Assembly (NCBI RefSeq): GCF_021462225.1
Contig: NC_061811.1
Span: forward strand, 4,175,163-4,239,162
Direction of reading: 5' to 3'
DNA length: 64,000 nucleotides
Source of the DNA: Girardinichthys multiradiatus
Lineage: Eukaryota > Chordata > Actinopteri > Cyprinodontiformes > Goodeidae
The translations under genes and the position numbers were made by a program. Positions 46,871 to 58,639 of the stretch are shown one piece after another. The notes under the pieces were generated by a model that made no database searches, was not told where the DNA came from, and saw only the letters and a list, made by a program, of their open reading frames with translations. Each line of letters opens with the position of its first letter. The first letter of the stretch is position 1.

Positions 46871-48179
46871 TTAAGAGCCCTTGTATTTCCTAACAATTGC
46901 AGTTTTTAGTTTTCCTTATTGTACTAATATCCATTTTACCCCAAGGATCCCTCATTTTGTATATAAATACATAACTTCTATCTTGTATATTTAGATAGAA
47001 AAGCAGGATGAGCCACCTAAGAGGGAAGCAAAGCTTTCTTCCTGTGTGCCAAATCTCTGTTGAGACTCAAACCCAGATTTTGTGGCCTGGGTTGTCTCAG
47101 TCGGTTGCATCCAGAGAAACTGAGTGCTGGAAAGAGGGTGGTTCTGGTCAGGCGTGCAGGCAGGCCATCCGCGGCCAGATAACGGCCGATATTGGGACTA
47201 ATTTGGTCATGTGCAAGACTGCCGGATGACGAGAGGCTGATAAAGAAAACATGGCAGAGACTATGAGGCTGCAGGAGGATGTGAACTCCCCAAGGGTGTC
47301 GCTAGACTCTTAATGCTGCACTGGGGCAAAACATTTCAGTATAAAAATAATCAATCAATAACAGATAAAAGAATAAATAACATGAAAATAGAAGGGAACA
47401 GCACTTATAAAAAACACCAAGTTTATGTATGTGCTTTCTACTGAATTTATCATTTAAACTACAGACTTCAAATCTTCATGATGTTTCGTCAATATTGCCA
47501 AATAGGGTTGAAATACATGTTCACAACTTCCAAATTTGGACATGTAACTCCATTATTTCTTAATTATTCAGACGTTTTATGGTGCATGTTTTAAATGTAA
47601 CTGGCTACACAATATAATTTCATCGACACAAGCAGCACTCTACATAATTCTTCTGTCTTTACTTTATATTTTTTTTCAAGCTTTCAGTGTTTGTTGCAAT
47701 CATTTAGAATGGATCTATAGCCACTTTGTTGTTTAAACAGAAGCAACTTTTTGTTGAAACTTGATTGGGAATTTGGTCAGATAATAATTAGCCAAATTAA
47801 TAAAAAAGTTGGTCTTGCCAGTTTTGTTTTCAGTTTCAAGCATGTGGCATGCTTAGGTATGTGAAGCATCTGCATAGTGTGGGGTGAATTTAAGTAATGT
47901 TGGTTCTGGGTCATTACTGCAGTATATTGGTCAATACTGTAGAGTGTGCCTAAACAGACAATCTGGAGTGGCCTAGCATATTTTATGAATAAATCCTGTC
48001 TACTACACTGTTAGATGTATAGTAAGGTGATGTTGGAGCTTTATTTTTCTATGATATTGTTTGTTTCTACTGAAATGAAAGCCAGATACACAATGAGAAG
48101 ACAGGGGTATGATAATACATTTGAGTTTGAAATTTTGTATTGATGAAACGCTTATAAACATTTGTTTTAATGGAAAATA
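46871..48179. other. Unassigned DNA with GC-rich patch
   Basis: 47030-47300 is GC-richer, with a 73-codon plus frame. The rest is AT-rich. Nothing was recognised. Confidence 0.4.
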
Positions 48180-48181
48180 TA

Positions 48182-49782
48182 CAGTACAGACCAAAAGTTT
48201 GGACACACCTTCTCATTCAAAGAGTTGTCTTTATTTTCATGACTATGAATATTGTAGCTTCACACTGAAGGCATCAAAACTATGAATTAACAAAAAAATG
48301 ATACAACTGAATATATGTCTTATATTCTAGGTTCTTCAAAGTACCTTTTGCTTTGATTACTGCTCCACACACTCTTGGCATTCTGTTGATGAGCTTCAAG
48401 AGGTCGTCACCTGAAATGGTTTTCCAACAGTCTTGAAGGAGTTCCCAGAGATGCTTAGCCCTTGTTGGCCCTTTTGCCTTCACTCTGCGGTCCAGCTCAC
48501 CCAAACCTTCTCGATTGGGTTCAGGTCCGGTGACTGTGGAGGCCAGGTCATCTGGCGCAGCACCCCATCACTCTCCTTCTTGGTCCAATAGCCCTTAAAC
48601 AGCCTGGAGGTGTGTTTGGGGTCATTGTCCTGTTGAAAAATAAATGATGGTCCAACTAAATGCAAACCGGATGGAATAGCATGCTGCTGCAAGATGTTGT
48701 GGTAGCCATGCTGGTTCAGTATGCCTTCAATTTTGAATAAATCCCCAACAGTGTCACCAGCAAAGCAACCCCACACCATCACACCTCCTCCTCCATGCTT
48801 CACGGTGGGAACCAGTCATGTAGAGTCCACCCGTTCTCCTCTTCTGTGCCGCACAAAGACACGATGGTTGGAACCAAAGATCTCAAACTTGGACTCATCA
48901 GACCAAAGCACAGATTTCCACTGGTCTAATGTCCGTTCCTTGTGTTCTTTAGCCCAAACAAGTCTCTTCTGCTTGTTGACTGTCCTCAGCAGTGGTTTCC
49001 TAGCAGCTATTTTACCATGAAGGCCTGATTCAAACAGTCTCCTCTTAACAGTTGTTCTAGAGATGTGTCTGCTGCTAGAACTCTGTGTGGCATTGACCTG
49101 TTCTCTAATCTGAGCTGCTGTTAACCTGCGATTTCTGAGGCTGGTGACTCAGATGAACTTATCGTCCGCAGCAGAGGTGACTCTTGGTCTTCCTTTCCTG
49201 GGGCGGTCCTCATGTGAGCCAGTTTCTTTGTAGCACTTGATGGTTTTTGCGACTGCACTTGGGGACACTTTCAAAGTTTTCCCAATTGTTCGGACTGACT
49301 GACCTTCATTTCTTAAAGTAATGATGGCCACTCGTTTTTCTTTACTTAGCTGCTTTTTTCTTGCCATAATACAAATTCTAACAGTATATTCAGTAGGACT
49401 ATCTACTGTGTACTGTATCCACCTCCTGCACAACACAACTGATGGTCCCAATGCCATTTATAAGGCTTGAAATCCCACTAATTAAACCTGACAGGGCACA
49501 CCTGTGAAGTGAAAACCATTTCAGGTGACTACCTCTTGAAGCTCATCAACAGAATACCAAGAGTGTGTGGAGCAGCAATCAAAGCAAAAGGTGGCTACTT
49601 TGAAGAACCTAGAATATAAGACATATTTTCAGTTGTTTCACACTTTTTTGTTCAGTATATAATTCCACATGTGTTAATTCATAGTTTTGATGCCTTCAGT
49701 GTGAAGCTATAATATTCATAGTCATGAAAATAAAGACAACTCTTTGAATGAGAAGGTGTGTCCAAACTTTTGGTCTGTACTG
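48182..49782 (-). mobile_element. Tc1-like family A, nearly complete element
   Basis: Ends CAGTACAGACCAAAAGTTTG and its exact inverse, flanked by TA at 48180-48181 and 49783-49784. The arms are long inverted repeats of about 240-265 bp (48182-48424 against 49517-49782), still almost identical, for instance GAAGGTGTGTCCAAACTTTT at the right. Total length 1,601 bp is the normal size for a Tc1 element. It is the best-preserved DNA transposon in the window and probably the most recent. Confidence 0.96.
48320..49367 (-). pseudogene. Tc1-family transposase, four visible lesions
   Basis: Start ATG at 49367 (M-A-R-K-K-Q-L-S). The N-terminal helix-turn-helix pair follows, with R-N-E-G-Q-S-V-R-T-I and a G-R-P-R AT-hook-like motif. 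The catalytic core includes W-S-D-E-S-K-F, H-G-G-G-G-V-M-V-W-G and D-N-D-P-K-H, and Q-S-P-D-L-N-P-I-E-K is near 48520. Lesions: TGA at 49149-49151 (from CGA in the usual gene), TGA at 48816-48818, a one-base loss near 48500 that shifts the W-D-E-L-D region, and a further small deletion near 48340. About 340 codons would be expected. All three acidic catalytic residues appear to be present. Confidence 0.92.
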
Positions 49783-49784
49783 TA

Positions 49785-51159
49785 CATTTTTAAGTGAAAT
49801 CACACATTTTGTAACTTTAATTTTATAATAGAGTTGATCTTCATCTCAACAGCAGAAGTTTGTTGTTGAGCTTCTTTACTGGAGATGTGTTGTGGTGTTG
49901 TGGTGAACACGAGCAGTCTTGGCTGGTGAGGCATGATTATAGTGCAACAGTGTAGTATGGAGCCTCACTAGAGTCATATGGTTCTGACAGTCTTGTTCTG
50001 GTTGGGATAACACAGGGCCTGTTGCCTGGGCTGGAGACGGGAAAGACAGAGGGAGGCAGTGTTCGGCAGTGTGTGCATGTGCACTGATTGGTTCCCGGAA
50101 GATCAGCGGCGGCTCAGGACTGCGAGGAGGCTGCTGGAAAATGTCTGTGTCACCGGTGTCACCCGGGCAAGGCAGATACACAGAGCAGCAGTCACGGACA
50201 CATTCCTGGCCCAGGCCGATCTACAAACACACTCACCAGCACAATCCCCTTCCCAGCTCTCACTCCGTTTCCTCCCTCACTCACAGATGCTATCTCTGGC
50301 ATGAAGAGCACTTTTGCTCTTTCTGCCTCTGTCACAAATCCCTTTTACCAGCTTTTGTCTTTCTTCAGGCAGTTCAGAACTGAACTAAATCTGAACATGT
50401 AACAAATTTTGGAAAATTAACACATTTTAACAAAGAGAAAACAAAATCTATGAAAAGTTTTTAAAGATCCAAATATATCCAATATGATCCAAACCTACAG
50501 AACCATTTCAAAATGTTTGTTGTAAGTAAAACAATAAAAAATTGTCCAAGAGTTCTCAGGTAATAATAAATTGCATTCTGTAACTTTTCTCTTTATTGAA
50601 GCCCAATGACTGTTCCAACCCTATCAGTGCACTGCAGGCAACAGAGCCAAACAAAGCTAACTAGCACCCCCTTTTGAAAGTGCATACTTGATCAGCGAAA
50701 CACTGTTGCTTGGTCTCTTTTCATCATGTTTCAGACTCATGAAACAGATGAGCGCTCCATCATCCGTGCAAATCTAGATTGGTCGTTCTCTCCAAAATGA
50801 GAGGACAGAGTGATCGGTTGAATTAGCGATTAATTGGGATTAAAATGTTTACCACAGGAGGTTGTTGTGGATGACCTTTTGCAAGCTCAGTTTGTGTGCG
50901 TGCAAGAGAGAACAGCTCAGCTTTAATTAACATGGATTAGGAGTCTTACATCTTCTAATTCACACTTAGAACAAAAACATCTTTGGTAAAATCCTAATTC
51001 CTCTCAAATCAGGAAAATTACTATAGAGAGTTCCTTGACGTGCAAATAACACAATTCATGGTACTAGAAAAGTCCTGTCAGAACACTTCAATGAAACCTA
51101 ATATGTAGGGTAATGAACTTTGCCTAGTAAAAGCATTCATGTGTCTAGTACCTTCCACA
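49785..51159. other. Unassigned DNA
   Basis: 49880-50400 is GC-richer with four overlapping frames of 80-105 codons in different phases, so no single one is convincing. The rest is AT-rich. Confidence 0.4.
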
Positions 51160-52275
51160 TTTTGTAACATAAAAAACCCAAACTTTATTGTGTTCTACTA
51201 GGATTTGTATGATGGACAAACAAAATAAATATAAAATATAATGTATAATATTATATTAGATATTATAATAATATAAATTAGTGTGGGCTGCATCAGCCCC
51301 CTTTACTCTGATACCCCTAGATGACATATAACCAGACTGCAGAACTGATCTAATTAGTAAATAAAGGTCATCTGTGCGTAAATTAACCTCAGTATAAATC
51401 CAGAGGTTTAGAGGTTTGTTAGAGAACATTAGAGAACAAACAGAAGACCAAGGAACACAACAGACAGGTCAGGGAGGAAGTTGTGGAGAGGTTAAAAGCA
51501 GGGTTAGGTTCAAAACCAAATCTCAAACTTTTAACATCTCACAGAGCTCTGTTTTATCCATCAACTGAACATGGAGAGGATGGACTGAATTCAAAGATAC
51601 TAAAACATGGACTTCCACCTAAGCTGACAGGCTGGTCAAGGAGAGCATTAATCAATGATGGATGCCAAGAGGCCCATGGTAACCACAGCTCAGGTGGGTG
51701 ACTCCATTGTCAAAACAACAATAAGTCATGGACTTCACAAATCTTTTATGGAGGAGTGGCAAGAAAAAAGAAAGATATCAAAGCCCCCATTTACACTTTT
51801 TTTGTCTAATTGGAAGTATTTTTGGGAACACAGCAAACACCTGCAAGTTGGTACCCTTAGATGTAAACTCAGCCTACATGCAAAAGGATGTGTGTGGTGA
51901 AAAACTAACACTGAACATCTCCCTGAACACACCATCGCCACAGTAATCATGGTGGCAACATCATGCTGAGACATCATGCCCGTCCAATCTAACAAAGGTT
52001 GATGTATTATAAAAAGAGGAATGGACAAAGTGTTTAGTCTCAGGATGTGTAAACTTGATTGACACACACCCCAAAAGACCTGCTGCTGTAATTACAACAA
52101 AAGGTTGTTCAACAAAGATTCCAGGAGGCGTCATTTATCATAATTTTCTATCACTTCACAGTTTATATACTACTTTGTGTCAGTCAATCATAAAAATAAA
52201 TTCATGTTTGTGGTTGTAATGTGAAGAATAGATAAACAAAGTTAGAGGCATGAATATTTTTGCACAGTAAACACA
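51160..52275 (+). mobile_element. Tc1-like family B relic (copy 5)
   Basis: Shows GTTTGTTAGAGAACATTAGA (51415), ACAGACAGGTCAGGGAGGAA (51459), CACCTAAGCTGACAGGCTGG (51615) and the 3' stretch CACCCCAAAAGACCTGCTGC (52067). The middle around the catalytic D-N-D block is deleted and the frame is riddled with stops. Confidence 0.8.
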
Positions 52276-54014
52276 TGTTCACAATATAACCCAAGGCAAA
52301 GACTGCTCAAGAGGTCCTGAGAAACACTAAGAGCATAAAGATGCTTTCTAAAGTTTTTTCATTTTAGCAGCTGGGTTGTGGAAGCTCATACTGTGCCTTA
52401 CCTGCCGGGAGTGGTTTTATCTTTACATTATGTATTCATTTAGATACATTTCTCAGTGTCTCTTCAGCACACCAGAAGGTGGATATCAGGGATTAGGTCT
52501 AAAATATGATCTTCACAATGCTCCTCATCCATTGTTACTTCCAGTCTCTCCTTCTTCACAATCATTTCTAGCCTTAACCGCTTGTTTACTTATATTACCT
52601 CAACTTTTTTCCTATTTCTGAAGCCATGTTTATATCTATTTCGTTTCAAACAACTATTGTAATATGATGAGCTTCTTCCACCTCCTTCCAATCTTGTGCC
52701 TATCCATCTCTTCTCTGACTAACAATGCTTTAAGGTACAACTTCTCTTCATGCCCCACCCCACCATTTTCCATAATCTGTGTTTTGCAAGCACAACTGTT
52801 TTGTACTCAGAGTTTGAAGGCACTTGAGGTCATAGAGGAGATTGGGGGAAAGAAAAGGGAGGGCTGAGCGTCGAGCTGGTCGGCCGGTCAGGTGCGGCGC
52901 CACCAGTGATCATTAGGGTTACAGCTGCCCGGGCCAGATTGTGTGCTGCCTGCACCAGGCGAGATGTTTTGCCCAGGGAGAAGACCGAGCATCTGTCTGT
53001 CCCTCCCCGTAGACAGCAACCTCCTACCAGCCTGTCCAACTCAGCCCAACTGGTAACAAGGTCACCCAACTCTTACTTTCTCTCATTTACTCAAATGAAC
53101 ACACAAACACACACACACACACACACATAGCTATTCTGTGTTTTCTAGTCCTATTTTGCTCACTCCCTCTTTTGCAGAACGCTCCTCTTGTTTGCACTCT
53201 CTTGAAGAGAGGTTGTAAAAGTGGGATGTCAATCATGCAGTGTGCGTTGCAGAAATAGATTCACATAATACCTGAAATAACATGAAATGTGACTGCACAT
53301 TTTGCAGAACACTACAGAGCTGCTTTTACTTTACAGTCTGTAGAGACTCATATTCCTTATCTGTGATGAGTGTTAATTGCATAGAATGATGATCGTTGAT
53401 AAAAGGACACTTTCATCACAGAAAAAGCAATTGGCTTCTGCAGTATAAAAACTTTAATCTTACAATAAGAATTTTTTTGTTATCTGATCAAATTTTAATT
53501 ATGGTAATACCCCGAAGGGGACATATTCTCCTTATGTGGTTTTTATTGGATTGTTTTCCCAAAGTTTTATTCCACCCCTTTTAGTCATGGAAATACAATT
53601 TTTCTCTATTTGTTTTCAACAAGCAGAGCACAAAAGTCATATTTAATATCTCAAGGACTGTACATGAAAAAAGTGATTCATGGGTGAAATCAAAGTATGT
53701 CTGATAGGTGTGAGACTTCCAAGCAGTTCTGGCTCCAGCAGGAAACATACCAGCTTTTCTAATGAAATGTAACATTTTCTTTAGATAAAGCATTCTTTCT
53801 CTGAAATGTGTTTTTCACAGCCGGTGATCCATTTTCAAGGTCTTCGTCTTCAGTTATTTTAGCATAGAGTTGATGTTTGACTCCACACAGAGAGACATTT
53901 GGTGTAAATTGCTATACTGCACCTATTTATTTAGATATGTTAATAATAATAGAAAATTAATATTGTGTTGTGTACCTGACAATTAAAGTTCAGTGTTCAG
54001 TACTTAGTGACCTC
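52276..54014. other. Unassigned DNA with GC-rich patch and CA array
   Basis: A GC-rich patch at 52855-53090 has frames open on both strands (79 codons minus, 74 plus). A CA array lies at 53107-53127. No gene was recognised. Confidence 0.4.
53107..53127. repeat. (CA)n microsatellite
   Basis: About ten CA units. Confidence 0.95.
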
Positions 54015-54190
54015 TAATGGTGCGTTAACACCGAACGCGGATTCTGCGAATATTTTGCGTCATTTGTGTGCTTTTGCCCGCTTGACATTCGCGTGAACTC
54101 CGCATTGCCATTTGGCAACAAGCGGCAACGCTTCGCCGCGTCATCAAATAGGAGGAGCTTCCATCTGCTGCTTGCTGGTTTCAACTGAAC

Positions 54191-54489
54191 ATGGCGGACA
54201 TGGATTTCACAGACCTAATTGCAGTGTTTTACCTGTGGAGAGCCGAAAAACGCCGCCGATGTCGACGTCCCTGGGTTCACCAGATTCTTCAGGGACGGGA
54301 ACAGTTCAGAGATTACAACCACCTACTCCAGGAGCTGTGTCTGGATGACGGTCGATTTCAGCGGTACTTCCGTCTATCCAGGACCCGGTTCGAAGATCTG
54401 CTGTCCCGCGTTGGGAGACGAATCGGCTCCCGGGACACCAACTACCGGCGCTGTATCCCCGCTGCTGAACGCCTGTCCATCTGTCTTCG
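54191..54489 (+). pseudogene. Harbinger transposase, intact exon 1 only (copy 2)
   Basis: ATG at 54191 in good context (GAACATGG). The frame runs M-A-D-M-D-F, W-R-A-E-K-R, W-V-H-Q-I-L, L-D-D-G-R-F-Q-R-Y-F-R-L-S, and D-T-N-Y-R-R-C-I-P-A-A-E-R-L. It ends at C-L-R beside a consensus donor (G|GTGAGT, intron from 54490). This equals the N-terminal part of HARBI1-like transposases, where an intron at this position is usual in my recollection. The DDE catalytic part is not encoded here. The exon itself has no stop. Confidence 0.88.
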
Positions 54490-54509
54490 GTGAGTAAATA
54501 AATCTCAGC

Positions 54510-54677
54510 TCAATAAAAAAACAGCCGATTTTTAATGTCCACATCTCCTAAATATAAGATATTTGTGCCTAAACATAACCAGGCCAGGTCCTTTCTGTAC
54601 TTGTCTCGGTAAAAGTAATTAGTTGAGTCATACAACTCTGGCTTGATGCACACCACCTCTATGATCTGGTCCTCCAT
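54510..54677 (-). pseudogene. MADF-type DNA-binding protein exon 1 of Harbinger (copy 2)
   Basis: An ATG at 54677 (context GAAGATGG) opens 55 codons. Residues 1-33 read M-E-D-Q-I-I-E-V-V, K-P-E-L-Y-D-S-T-N-Y-F-Y-R-D-K-Y-R-K-D-L-A-W. This matches the start of MADF domains (a buried aliphatic run, P-x-L-Y-D, Y-R-D, R-K-x-x-A-W). Harbinger elements commonly encode such a Myb/MADF partner protein that carries the transposase to DNA. A GT at 54579 directly after the A-W motif may be the splice donor, and codons 34-55 are then intron. The rest of the protein is missing. Confidence 0.7.
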
Positions 54678-55059
54678 CTTCACTGACAACTGCTTCTTCT
54701 CCGCTGTGGTCTTTCACCCTACGTCACAGCCACATCCAGTCCCTGATTGGTTGACGCGACGCAAATTTAGGAAAAAGTTCAGATTTTTCAACTTGTCCAT
54801 CGCTCTCGCTCCGCTCACGCTTCGCTCGGCGCACTTTCCGCACCGCATCCTTTGTTTCCTTGCTGCTCCGCTCCTGAACGCACCTCTACATAGGGATAAC
54901 ATGTCAATCGGCCACTCCTATCGCAGAATCCGCGTTCAGTGTGAACGCACCATAAGAAGTCAAACTGCAACCCATAAACAGTCTAAATGTGACTCACTAC
55001 AATTTGGGAGATGGGATTTGTTTTATTATACACAATAATGAAAGATATGATTTAGATTT

Positions 55060-55150
55060 TACGAACCATTAAAACTAACATGTGAACATCACCCTGATCA
55101 CACCAACCCATCATGCACGATGGTGACAGCATCATGCTGTAAAGGTGTCA
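55060..55150 (+). mobile_element. Tc1-like family B scrap
   Basis: AACATGTGAACATCACCCTG and GGTGACAGCATCATGCTGT correspond to the middle of the family B transposase gene. Flanks are not recognisable. Confidence 0.6.
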
Positions 55151-55699
55151 AAACTCAGAAGTCTTCTTCTTGAATGTCTCAGGAAAGTATTTACTCTCAA
55201 TTCAACAGTGAGGAACATTGTTAATTTAATCAACTAAAACTAGGATGAAAATATTTCATCATCAGCGTTTTCAATGTACAAAAATTTGAATAAACTAAAT
55301 AAAAGGTCAAATAAAATGATAATAACTACATTTAAGTCCAAACTGATTCCTCCTCAAGATTTATGTGTAGATTAGCTGACTCGTACTCATCTCGTACTTG
55401 TCGTCTTCCGCTTTATCCGGGACCGCTTCGCGGGGGCAGCAGACTTAGCAGAGAAGCCCAGACGTCCCTCTCCCCAGACACCTCCTCCAGCTCCTCCGGG
55501 GGGAGCCCAAGGTGTTCCCAGGCCCGTCCCGTCCCGTCCCCTGGGCCTCCTCCCAGTGGGACGTGCCTGGAACACCTCCCGAGGAAGGCGTCCAGGAGGC
55601 ATCCAATATAGATGCCCGAGCAACCTCAACTGGCTCCTCTCGATGTGGAGGAGCAGCGGCTCTACTCCAAGCCCCTCCCGGATGGCTGAGCTCCTCACC

Positions 55700-56490
55700 C
55701 TATCACTAAGGGAGTGCCCGGCAACCCGGCTGCGAACCGCCACAGCGCATGCTTTAGGTCTTGGCTAGAGGGGGCCAGCAGGACCATGTCATCGGCAAAA
55801 AGAAGAGACGAAATCCACTGGTCCCCAAACCAGACCCCCTCCAGCCCTTGGCTGCGCCTAGAAATCCTGTCCATAAAAGTTATGAACAGGACCGGTGACA
55901 AAGGGCAGCCCTGCATACATTGGAAACAGGTCCGACTTAGTGAAGGCAATGCAGACCAAACTCCAGCTCCACTTGTTCAGAGACCGGATGGCCCCTAATA
56001 AAGAGCCCCGTATTCCATACTCCTTGAGCAGCCGCCACGGGGCACCACAAGGGACACAGTCGAATGCTTTCTCCAGGTCCACAAAAGACATGTGGACCAC
56101 TTGGGCAAACTCCCATGAACCCTCGAGTACCCTGTAGAGGGTATAGAGCTGGTCCTGTGTTCCACGGCCGGGACGAAAACCACACTGCTCCTCCTGAAGC
56201 CGAGGTTCGACTATTGGCCGGACTCTCCTCTCCAATACCCTGACGTAGGCCTTACCAGGGAGGCTGAGGAGTGTGATCCCCCTGTAGTTGGAACACAATC
56301 TCTGGTCACACTTCTTATGAAGGGGACCACCACCCCAGTCTGCCAGTCCAGAGGCACTGTCCCCGACCATCACGCAATGTTGAAGAGGCATGTCAACCAT
56401 GATAGCCCTTCAACATCCAGAAACTTGAGGTACTCAGGGCGGATCTCATCCACCCCTGAAGCCCTGCCACCACGGAGCTTTTTAACCACC
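55700..56490 (-). pseudogene. Rex3 reverse transcriptase, frameshifted
   Basis: The frame 55858-56400 carries N-Y-R-G-I-T-L-L-S-L-P-G-K, C-G-F-R-P-G-R-G-T and F-V-D-L-E-K-A-F-D with the first catalytic aspartate. The frame 55695-55949 carries Q-G-C-P-L-S-P-V-L-F and the catalytic box F-A-D-D at 55788-55799. The two frames overlap through a shift near 55900. Downstream of F-A-D-D the gene is deleted to the V-A-G-H-S-L block of the C-terminal frame 55387-55743. Confidence 0.88.
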
Positions 56491-56948
56491 TCAGTGACTT
56501 CAGCCTAGGTGATGAAAGAGTCCCCAGCCGCTGTTTCCAGTTTCCACCAGGGAATGCGTGATGGCAGGATTGAGAAGATCCTCGAAGTACTCATTCCACT
56601 GCCCGATAATGTCCCCAGTCGAAGTCAGCAGCCTCCCACCCCACTATAAACAGTGTTGGCGAAGCACTGCTTCCCCCTCCTGAGGCGCCGGACGGTTTGC
56701 CAGAATCGCTTCGAGGCTAACCGGTAGTCTTTCTCCATGGCCTCACCGAACTCCTCCCAGGCCCAGGTTTTTGCCTCTGGACAGCCCGGGGCGCGGCACG
56801 CTTGGCCTCACGGTACCCCTCAGCCGCCTCAGGAGTCCCACAAGCCATCCACAGCCGTTAGGACTTCTTCTTCAGCTTGACAGCGTCCCTTACTGCCGGT
56901 GTCCACCACCGGGTATGGGGATAGCCGCCGCGACAAGGACTGCAGACC

Positions 56949-57656
56949 TTACGGGCAGCAGCATCGACAATAGATGCAGTGAACATGGTCCACTCGGACT
57001 CTATGTCTCCAACATCCCTGGTCAAAGCTCTCCCGGAGGTGGGAGTTGAATACATCCCTGGCCGAGGGCTCTGCCAAACGTTCCCAGCAGAGCCTCACTA
57101 TGCGCTTGGGCCTGCCAAGTCTGACCGGCTTTCTCCTCTTCCAGCAGATCCAACTCACCACCAGGCGGTGATCAGTGGACAGCTCAGCCCCTCTCTTCAC
57201 CCGAGTGTCCAAATCATGCGGCCGAAGGTCTGACAATACGACAACAAAGTTGATCATCGACCTCCTGCCTAGGGTGTCCTGGTGCCATGTGCACAGATGG
57301 AAACACTTATTCTTGAACATGGTGTTCATTATGGACAATCCGTGACTAGCACAGAAGTCCGATAACGAAACACCACTCGGATTCAGATCGGGGAGGCCAT
57401 TCCTCCCGATCATGCATCTCCAGGTGTCACAGTCGTTTCCCACGTGGGCATTGAAGTCCTCCAGCAGAATAATGGAGTCCCCAGGAGGGGCACTATCCAG
57501 CACCCCCGACAGGGATGCCAAGAAGGCCGGGTACTCCGCACTACCACTCAGCCCGTAGGCCGAAATGATAGTCAGAGACCTGCTCCCAACCCGAAGGCGC
57601 AGGGATGCGATCCTCTCATCAACTGGGGTAAACCCCAACACGAGATGGCTCCCCAT
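56949..57656 (-). pseudogene. Rex3 endonuclease domain (APE type), active-site mutant
   Basis: An open frame of 235 codons. Motifs: L-E-D-F-N-A-H-V-G (residues 65-73; families usually have G-D-F-N), T-W-H-Q-D-T-L-G-R-R-S (123-133), then M-I-N-F-V-V-V, where an aspartate (I-D-F/Y) is expected at residue 136, and S-T-D-H-R-L-V-V (160-167) with the catalytic D-H pair. The enzyme would nick target DNA for target-primed reverse transcription. The D-to-N change should abolish or greatly reduce activity. A frame break separates it from the RT. Confidence 0.88.
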
Positions 57657-58053
57657 GGGCCACTACAGAATAGAAGAGAGTCCAGCCCCTCTCGAGGAGA
57701 TGGGTTCCAGAGCCCATGCTGTACGTGGAGGTGAGCCCAACTATTTCTAGTCGATATCTCTCGACCTCCCACACAATCTCAGGTCCCCCCCCCCGAAATG
57801 ATAGTCAGATACCTGTCCCCAACCCGAAGGCGCAGGGATGCGACCTCCTCATCAACTGGGGTAAACCCCAACACGAGATGGCTGAGCTGGGGGGCAACAA
57901 GCAAACCCACCCCAGGCCACCGCCTCTCCCCATGGGCAACTACAGAATAGAAGAGAGTCCAGAGAGTCCAGAGTTCCAGAGCCCATGCTGTGCGTGGAGG
58001 TGAGCCCGACTATTTCTAGTCGATATCTCTCGACCTCCCATACAATCTCAGGC
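57561..58053. repeat. Tandem duplication inside Rex3 copy 3
   Basis: CGAAATGATAGTCAGA at 57561 recurs at 57794, and the following ~230 bp, up to CTCGACCTCCCACACAATCT, are repeated with small differences. The second unit keeps about 45 bases (GAGCTGGGGGGCAACAAGCA...) that the first lacks. Confidence 0.9.
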
Positions 58054-58639
58054 TGAGGGATGGCCTCGCGTCTCTCCTTTGGGCTTGGCCCGGCCGGGTC
58101 CCGCGAGAAGCAACCCAGCCACCAGGCACTCTTTGACGGGTCCCGACCCCAGGCCTGGCTCCAGGGTGGGACCCCGGCTCCTCCATACCGTGCCTCGTCG
58201 TATAGTCCTCATGAGGGAGTCTTCAACCGCTCTTTGTCTGACCCGTCACCTAGAGCCTGTTTGCCATGGGAGAGCCTACCAGGGGCATTTAAGACCCAGA
58301 CAACATAGCCTCTAGGATCATTCGGGCACTCAAAGCCCTCCACCACGTTAAGGTGGCGGTGCAAGGAGGGGTCAGATTAGCTGACTCTAAATAACATTAT
58401 CCTGTCACTGACGGACCCTGAGCCAAGCTGTGAGGTTTAAGTCCAGAATCTGGAACCGTTGGTGTTTTAGGGTGACAGAGCACAGACCCAAAAAGTTAGG
58501 AAAACATCTGTAGACGTGCTGCGTGCAGCACCTCTGTTCTGCATATTTATGCCGTTATTACAGCTGCAATATTATTGTGAGGCTGAAGAGCAGTTCATTA
58601 AACACAGACTTTGAGACGTTCCATTTATAATTTTGGAAC

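Larger units (their letters stand above)
54018..54952 (+). mobile_element. PIF-Harbinger element, copy 2 (non-autonomous)
   Basis: Perfect short terminal repeats TGGTGCGTT / AACGCACCA and flanking TAA copies at 54015-54017 and 54953-54955. At 935 bp it lacks the 284-bp insert of copy 1. It keeps an open first exon of the transposase (plus strand) and, facing it, an open first exon of a MADF-type protein (minus strand). The sequence between them, which would hold the DDE exon, is missing. It must rely on a full element elsewhere for mobility. Confidence 0.95.
55383..58373 (-). mobile_element. Rex3 retrotransposon, near full length (copy 3)
   Basis: Flanked by a perfect 14-bp duplication AGATTAGCTGACTC at 55369-55382 and 58374-58387. 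Coding on the minus strand, 3' tail at the left. It holds Rex3 marker stretches: CGGTGACAAAGGGCAGCCCT (55893) and ACCACCACCCCAGTCTGCCA (56327). The order from 5' is a non-coding leader (58373 to about 58050), a duplicated block, endonuclease, reverse transcriptase and C-terminal domain. Decay includes several frameshifts, a deletion at about 55724 that removes the segment between the F-A-D-D box and the C-terminus, and an active-site change in the endonuclease. Confidence 0.95.
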
